In this document: piece after piece, positions 57,560 to 64,000 of the stretch
Layout: every line of letters starts with the position of its first letter
How positions within the stretch are numbered: the stretch's first letter is position 1
Assembly: GCA_015178975.1 (NCBI GenBank)
Contig: WHVD01000025.1
Coordinates: 682,001 to 746,000, forward strand
Origin: Hysterangium stoloniferum
Lineage: Eukaryota; Basidiomycota; Agaricomycetes; Hysterangiales; Hysterangiaceae
Reading direction: 5' to 3'
Length of the DNA stretch: 64,000 nt
Translations under genes and position numbers: made by a program
The notes under the pieces: model-generated
Databases searched by the model: none
The model's input: only the letters and a program-made list of their open reading frames with translations
What the model was told of the DNA's origin: nothing

Positions 57560-59251
57560 GGTATTTCGATGTCGAAGGTATGAAAACACTAACCACTAGC
57601 AAGCACTTTATAGTCAGTACTAGTCATCTTCCCACACCAGTATCGCACTTCGAGGGATCGATCTTGGCCAAATTTCAAATAGCGAACTGTCCTGTACAGG
57701 GACTAGTGCGCTACGCCCTAGTGCAGTAGGGAGGTGTTCAGCGGATTATGAGATGGGCTTGCATAAGAAGGCCAATTAAGGGAAAGTGCAATCGAGTGAT
57801 TACGCCTATAGAATCAATGGGAGGCTATGGAAAGCCGCTCGATCAGGGTCAACACCAGACTCGACATTCCTTACATGTACTAGTCCTTCTTAGTAAAAGA
57901 TAATGAATAAATGGACTGTCTACACAAGGATATAATTTCATAAGGCTGAAGTTGGACTGTTCGGCAGTAGGATCTGAATTAGTTGCCCGCTTGTGCTCGG
58001 GAAATAGCCATTGGCTTGCATAATCACGTGATGCAACGCGTCTGATGTTTGTCTATCATCCTTCCTGGTCGCCTGAAACAGGGTGTGTTTCAAATTCTGT
58101 CACAGAATGTCTGCTGTCGTTCAAAGGTGGCACACCTCAAATGATGTCTGTCCGATGGAGGAAAATTAATCGCCAACTGTGTCAACAAAGTCACCCCGTT
58201 TGTATCGGATAGCCATACATCCTATTACTTTACAATATTATTTATGCAGATGTGACAGGAGTGGAGCGCAATCTCTGCTTGCGATACCGTTGCGGCTGTT
58301 GTGTTGAGTTGCTGTGTTAAATTCGGGATTCGAGACGGGTTGACCGATGAGTGATGTCGGTGTTTTTTGTGACGCCGGAGGAATGCTGGATAGGTCTCTT
58401 AAAATGCCAGCCTCTAGAGGTGGGTACCGATTAGTTAGTAAGCTATGGCCCTATTGTCGCCCAGCCACACAACGTTGCCCCTTATCGCCCTCCATAATCT
58501 TACCGTTGACTCCGCTGCTCCTTTACCTCAGACTTTCAACAATGTCAACACCGTTTTGCCATATAAAGAATTTTCGTTACATACTTTTGGAATATCGCCT
58601 CGGAGTGGGACCCTCTGTGGTTTCAGACGAAGAATTCGCCACTTTGGTTTCCAGTCTGAAGCACATGGATGTAATGGATGATCTGATTATATACCGTCAA
58701 ACCAAGGGATCACTTGGGGTCACACGAGATAAGCACGAAGAGTGCATGTCGGCACTTTTTCTGTAATAGCGTTCATTGGAAACGCGATTCTCAATCTCCC
58801 TATTGCTCTCGCTAGAGTCTCAAGCACGACGTGGGGCTGTCCGTGCATGGGAAAATGTAGCGAAGGCGTGACTTTCGAAATGCAAGCTCACCCCTCTCTT
58901 AATCGCGTGAACCTGACTGGAATAGACCCATTATTTATGAATGTGTCACATCAGGAAGACAATTAACAGTGAGAGGGAGTACGGGTACAAAGCAAACGGC
59001 GATCTTCTATACAACTTGTCAGGTATTCTCATATGGTTGGTTGTCCACCCGTCAAGCTCCGTCGGACATCCGCCAGGCTTAATACCAGTGGATCCTTGAC
59101 AGCAAACTATGCGGTGACTCAATTGACCAATGCCACATTAGACGCCCGGGAAGATCAACTTATTGATTTGTCGGAGATCATAGTCCACTCGCAACTCAAC
59201 CTTGCTCTCAACCTCAACTACTGAATTTTACCACCCTCCAAAATCAACGCC
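57560..59251. other. Intergenic, one unassigned frame
   Basis: A 139-codon plus frame at 58347-58766 (text EYRLGVGPSVVSDEEFATLV) lacks a family match; 58742-58966 and 59033-59224 are shorter. Nothing repetitive is seen. The last 50 bp before 59252 are C/A-rich without a TATA box. Confidence 0.35.
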
Positions 59252-62200
59252 ATGGTCATCAAAGCTATGGCTCGCAACATTGGTCCTTTGGCCAATGTTG
59301 TTATTCTCCTTCTGGGAGTCATTTATATAGTCAAAATACTTGTCCATGGCACATTGTGAGTTCATTTTCCTCGTCTCCACACATAACCTTAATGTCCCCC
59401 GTATAGTATTCCGCGACTTTCCCATTACCCTCAACCTGCTGAACTCATTGCCCACCTCCGTCGCTTTGCAACACACGCTCTCGCTGTTTCCATTGCCACA
59501 GTCAAAATACTTGTCCATGGCACATTGTAAGTTCATTTTCCTCGTCTCCACACATAACCTTAATGTCCCCCGTATAGTATTCCGCGACTTTCCCATTACC
59601 CTCAAACTGCTGAACTCATTGCCCACCTCCGTCGCTTTGCAACACACACTCTCGCTGTTTCCATTGCCTCCTACGTTAATATGTGCGAATATAGCCTTCA
59701 CATGTTACTTGTGGTTTCTTGGTTCCCACTCCATCAGTGGAGCATTCTGAAGTTTCTCAGCTTTGTGGCGGAAAAGATCTTCGGTCCATCGCTGCTTCCT
59801 GCGCCTGTAGCGGATGTGTCTTCTTCCTCAAAATTCATGGCGCTTTTCAAGGTTATGACAGGAGCGAAGATTGAGCCATATTACGCGAATGTTCTTGTCA
59901 GCTTGTTGCCTGTCAGTATCTCCTCGCAACTGATGCTGCGTACCTGCTATCGTCAAAGGTGAGCCAGTCATCCGTTTATTTAGCAACCCATACTGTAATC
60001 TAACCATGTCCGCTAGCCTTGCCCCTGTCAGGGGTTCTCTCTGGAAGATGTTGCCTGCAATCCCATACATGCTGGCTCAGAGTCCGATGCCCGCAGATGT
60101 TGTAGATCAGGTCATCAGCTTGTTCTCCAGTGTTGAAGACTCTCTTGTGGCAGAGGCTTGCCCCATGGTTACTTCAAGGTATATCCCCATCCCTCATTTA
60201 TGTCCCGGTCATTGACAAGCTGCACATTCAGGATCACAGCAACATTTGCATATGTCGTAGTTACACCACTTATGGTAGTGTATCTCCGCAGACCCATTTG
60301 GAACGTTTGCCATCAAGCGTTGTGCCTTGTGGCACGAGCCGCAGGAATGATGTTGTTTTGGTTGCTCAAAATCGCAGCGACAATTGTGTTTAAGTTGCTG
60401 AAATTTTTTTTGGGATGTATCTGCACGGTCTCAGCGTACCGGTCATATTCTCTTGCAGACGACCTCATGTCATCCCCCCTTGTCCCCATCCTCATGTGCA
60501 ATCCTATCGCCGTTCGCCGCGTATGCATTCTCTCCTCACAGCTGATGCTACATACCTGCTATCATCAAAGGTGAGCCAGTCATCTGTTTATTTAACAACC
60601 CATCCCGTAATCTAACCATGCCCATAGCCTTGCCCCTGTCAGGGGTTCTCTCTGGAAGATTTTGCCTGCCATCCCATACGTGCTGGCTCAGAGTCCGATG
60701 CCCGCAGATGTTATGGATCAGGTCATCAGTTTGTTCTCCGGTGTTGGGCGCTCTCTTGAGGCAGAGGCTTGCCCCATGGTTACTTCAAGGTATATCCCCA
60801 TTCCCTCATTTAGTCCCGGTCATTGACAAGCTGCACATTCAGGATCACAGCAACGTTCGCATGTGTCGTAGTTACAGCACTTATCGCTGTTCGCCGCGTG
60901 TGCATTCACGCCACAACCAACAGCATCAACACAGTGAGCGGAGCACAGCAGGGCGCCCCTGAGAGCATCAATGAGGACAAGGACGATTTTTTCAATGAAG
61001 AGATGACCCGCCGCATGAGCGCCTCTTCCAATGCCAAACCTACTATATCCACTGCCGCTGCCACTGAGGCAGACCCCACCCCACCCGCCACCCCCACCTC
61101 ATCCGCCACCACCAAGACTGCAGCAGAACCCACCCCATCCACCACCACCGACACTGCAGCAGACCCGCCCCCATCCGCTCCCACAGTTCCTGCAGCAGAC
61201 CCCACAGCCGACAGTGTCGACACACTCGGCCTGGAGAACATCAATGATGATGAGGACGACATATTCATTGATGAAGAGATCACCCCAGCCGCTACCACCG
61301 CTACGGCAGCAGACCCGACCCCATCCAGCATCACCGCCATTGCAGCGGACCCGACCCCATCCGGCACCACCACCATTGCAGGAGACCTGGCCCCATCCGC
61401 GACCACCACCACTGCAACAGACTCGACCCCATCCGCTGCTACAGCTCCTGCAGCAGACCCCACAACCAACAGCGTCAACACACTTGGCGGAGCGCAGCAG
61501 GTCGCCCCTGAGAACATAATTGATGACGAGGATGACATATTCATTGATGAGGAGATCACCCCAGCCGCTACCACCACGACGGCAGCAGAACCGACCCCAT
61601 CCGGCACCACTGCCATTGCAGTAGACCCGACCCCCTCCAGCACAACCGCCACTGCCGACCACATTCCACCCGCAGATACAACTGCCTCTGGCGGCGAGGG
61701 ATCGGAGGCCTCGATATGGGCCCCGGGAAACCAACCTGTGGAATACCCCGCTAAAGAGGAACAAGCCGACATCTGGGGTGCATTTCACGCAATGAAGAGG
61801 CAGGCCAAGGAGGAGCTTGCCGCCACCGCCAAACCTATGGCATCCCCATCGATAGATACAAGTGCCTCTGGTGGTGAGGGATTGGAGGCCTCGATATGGG
61901 CCCCGGGAAACCAACCTGTGGAATACCCCGCTAAAGAGGAACAAGCCGACATCTGGGGTGCATTTCACGCAATGAAGAGGCAGACCAAGGAGGAGCTTGC
62001 CGCCACCGCCAAACCTATGGCATCCCCATCGATAGATACAAGTGCCTCTGGTGGTGAGGGATTGGAGGCCTCGATATGGGCCCCGGGAAACCAACCTGTG
62101 GAATGCCCCACTAAAGAGGAACAAGCAGACATCTGGGCTGCATTTCACGCAATGAAGAGGCAGACCAAGGGGGAGCTTGTTGCCACCGCCAAACCGATGG

Positions 62201-62538
62201 CATCCACATCCACAGATACAGCTGCCTCTGACGGTGAGGGATTGGAGGCCTCGATATGGGCCCCAGGAAACCAACCTGTGGAATGCCCCACTAAAGAGGA
62301 ACAAGCCGACATCTGGGGTGCATTTCACGCAATGAAGAGGCAGACCAAGGGGGAGCTTGCCGCCATCGCCAAACCGATGGCATCCACATCCATAGATACA
62401 GCTGCCTCTGATGGTGATGGATTGGAGGCCTCGATATGGGCCCCGGGAAACCAACCTGTGGAGGAACAAGCCGACCTGCCCGCATCGCATTCAACGAAGA
62501 GGCGGAAAGGTGGGAGGCGGAGGCGTGTGCAGAGCTAA
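59252..62538 (+). CDS. Unrecognised membrane/repeat protein built by exon duplication
   Basis: 987 aa from seven exons: 59252-59355, 59407-59526, 59578-59958, 60017-60178, 60232-60570, 60628-60789, 60843-62538 (2,964 nt, all GT-AG, frame closes exactly). I do not recognise the family. Residues 1-75: hydrophobic NVVILLLGVIYIVKILVHG, then a 40-residue block starting IPRLSHYPQPAELIAHLRRF that occurs twice. A 54-residue block, SLAPVRGSLWKMLPAIPYML onward, is encoded by exons 4 and 6, each followed by a hydrophobic ITATFAYVVVTPL-type segment. Exon 5 has a strong hydrophobic run (AAGMMLFWLLKIAATIVFKL). From about residue 450: an Ala/Thr/Pro/Asp-rich linker with EDDIFIDEEIT repeats, then 60-residue tandem repeats (about 700-965), and a basic end KRRKGGRRRRVQS. 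It may be membrane-anchored with a long polar tail; function unknown. Confidence 0.75.
59331..59672. repeat. 171-bp tandem duplication covering exon 2
   Basis: Units 59331-59501 and 59502-59672 are almost identical, including the intron with its GTGAGT or GTAAGT donor and the TATAG acceptor. The duplication adds a complete, in-phase intron-exon unit to the gene at 59252-62538. Confidence 0.92.
59925..60890. repeat. 610-bp-offset duplication covering exons 4 and 6
   Basis: About 59925-60290 recurs at about 60535-60890 with few differences, including both flanking introns. Exons 4 and 6 are both 162 nt and phase-matched, so the copy is spliced in frame. Confidence 0.92.
61670..62475. repeat. 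180-bp coding tandem repeat
   Basis: Four full units and one shortened unit, with an exact 180-bp period (61681, 61861, 62041, 62221, 62401). Each encodes 60 residues containing LEASIWAPGNQPVE, KEEQADIWGAFHAMKRQTK and ATAKPMAS. The first two units are almost identical and the later ones carry shared changes (ECPTKEEQ, KGELVATA or KGELAAIA), which shows stepwise expansion. Antisense frames of 463 and 288 codons over this part are by-products. Confidence 0.95.
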
Positions 62539-64000
62539 CTCAAGCAGAGGTCAAACTAGCCCAGTAGTGGGTAGTTTTCTTTTTCGTTTTTCATTTTTGT
62601 TTTTTGTTTTCATTTTCACTTTCGTTTTCGTTTTCCTTCCCTTTTTCTTCTATTATTTCTGCCCTCCTATTTACTTTCTTGGGTGATCGGCTCGGCTGGT
62701 TCTGGCTCTTGTCTTTAAGAACAAGGTGCGCCGTTGTTCACCTTCCTGCCTCAGTTTACCTATTCGCTGTCATGTAGCTGTGTCTGTTTCGTGAGTATTG
62801 TGTCTTCAGAGTCTCCTAGGCCACGGGCTTGCTGTGCAAGCCTGTGGGACATTGCTATGAGGACGTGCTGCACGCTGGATGACTAAACGTACGTCCTTTG
62901 TCTTAAGATAGCGGAGTCTACTCTAACAAATGTGTTCTTTCTTTCTTCGTCTTTCAGCGGCTTGGGTGCAATGGGGCATCCGTGCAAGGGATTACTGCTA
63001 ATTCCCGACTGGTTGGGTATGCATGATTCTCACATTTCTTTTCATTTATTTTAACACATTTTTTTTTCCAGTCCCATAACCAGGGTAGGACACTTTCGGC
63101 ATCCACCTTTGGCAAATATTGGCGTTCTACCGAGCGGACTCGAGGCTGGATGGAGCACCTGCAGAAAGCATTCAAACGATACCCGGTGGGTTTTATTGTC
63201 CTATGTATTGCATAATTTGGGTACTGATCCCATTCTACTCTCACACCTTTGACGCAGGACGTCAAGACTGGCTACTGACTTGATTTTTAGAGTCTTCTCT
63301 TGGCACCGACTTCGGCAAATTGTCTAGGCTTTGACTTTTTATTCATTTATCGACCTCTGTATGTCCAAATATTGGCTCGTATGCTTATCTTCTGAAAATT
63401 TGACGGATTTCTTTATTAATTTGTTAGCATCCTACCTTGGAGCGTATCAGCTAGTACGGGTCAATCCGGCAAAGGGCGACCCTGCATCGATGTAACTGTG
63501 AGTTTCTCTCACTCCAGTACAATTATGCTCTCATACTCACCTCATCATATCTTAAGCGGCCCCAAGGAACGGTTTTGTTGTCTGGCGGAAGCACTCCTCT
63601 AGTCGTCCCATATGGTCTTGAGAAGTTGGACTCGTACAAGGCCTCTCATCGCACTCTGTCTCTTTAAGAGTGTAGCCTGCCTACGAGTCCGACTGAGATT
63701 TCGGTGAGTTTCCATTCATGGTAAAATTATTTTAGTCTGACCTCTCGTTTAGACGACACGAAACTACTAACAGACAGACTTTCAAATCCAGCGACGTTCT
63801 TGAAGTTCACGAGATGAACCAACCGAGCCACAAGGTTTCTTTGTGTTATTGACTTTAATTTCTTGTTGAATTTTCCGAGATCAATTTTATTGTTTTGTTT
63901 TGTAGTCTGTTTTGTTTCTTCTCGTTTTGTTCTGGTTGTTTTGTTCTGTGTTTCGCTATGCCGCAACTTTGCTCTGCTGTTAATTGCTCTGGTATCAAGG
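62539..64000. other. T-rich 3' region and possible exons of a further gene
   Basis: 62575-62660 is a T-rich TTTCGTTTT array, probably the 3' UTR. Between 62940 and 63280 open stretches (SASTFGKYWRSTERTRGWME, HLQKAFKRYP) are separated by GT...AG segments of intron size, so part of another gene or a decayed one may lie here. I cannot find its start or recognise it. 63300-64000 shows nothing firm. Confidence 0.3.

Noticed and set aside
61099-62490. 463-codon minus-strand frame
   Set aside because: It is the antisense of the 180-bp coding repeat; a repeat period divisible by three keeps antisense frames open. The plus-strand model has matched splice sites and closes in frame.

Overview
The window looks like nuclear DNA of a filamentous basidiomycete, most likely an Agaricomycete. 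The genes have many short GT-AG introns (about 45-70 nt). The protein families fit: a DUF6534-type seven-helix membrane protein, F-box and BTB proteins, an FAD oxidoreductase, a large uncharacterised basidiomycete membrane family, and BiP with an ER-retention tail. The repeats are fungal LTR, LINE and Tc1/mariner types. No bacterial operon, CRISPR or rRNA signal was seen.

Layout. 1-10.0 kb is a repeat graveyard: a small TA-flanked element hit by a LINE tail, a TRIM-like LTR element, a minus-strand Ty1/copia relic, a truncated LINE, an F-box-like gene relic in inverted repeat, and the first long copy of a dispersed F-box-derived repeat. 10.4-18.9 kb is a gene island: a short-chain dehydrogenase, a BTB protein (minus), an F-box protein and a DUF6534 membrane protein (minus). 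18.9-30.8 kb is again repeats: F-box-derived repeat, relic gene fragments, and a copia element whose reverse-transcriptase region holds a long LTR-like element that in turn holds a Tc1 transposon. 30.9-39.5 kb is the second gene island: a membrane protein (minus), an FAD-dependent oxidoreductase and HSP70/BiP (minus). 40-54 kb holds more copies of the same repeat, interrupted by a solo LTR carrying a 12-bp minisatellite and by a young, whole-ended, non-coding LTR element. 55.9-57.6 kb is a decayed GMC oxidoreductase. 59.25-62.54 kb is an unrecognised seven-exon gene built by exon duplication, with 60-residue tandem repeats; it is the best candidate for something undescribed.

Seven spliced models were built by hand: SDR 342 aa, BTB 318 aa, F-box 473 aa, DUF6534 289 aa, FAD 545 aa, BiP 698 aa and the repeat protein 987 aa. 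Each sums to an exact multiple of three with canonical splice sites and an open frame. An eighth, the 519-aa membrane protein, also closes but its start is less certain. Several genes contain very small exons (6, 12, 13, 15, 18 and 22 nt), which automated predictors would probably miss.

The genes do not form a cluster with a shared pathway. BiP serves ER folding, and its upstream region has a TGACGTGG box expected of unfolded-protein-response control. The other genes look like ordinary dispersed fungal genes separated by repeat-rich blocks. All family names come from motif recognition by eye, with no database search.
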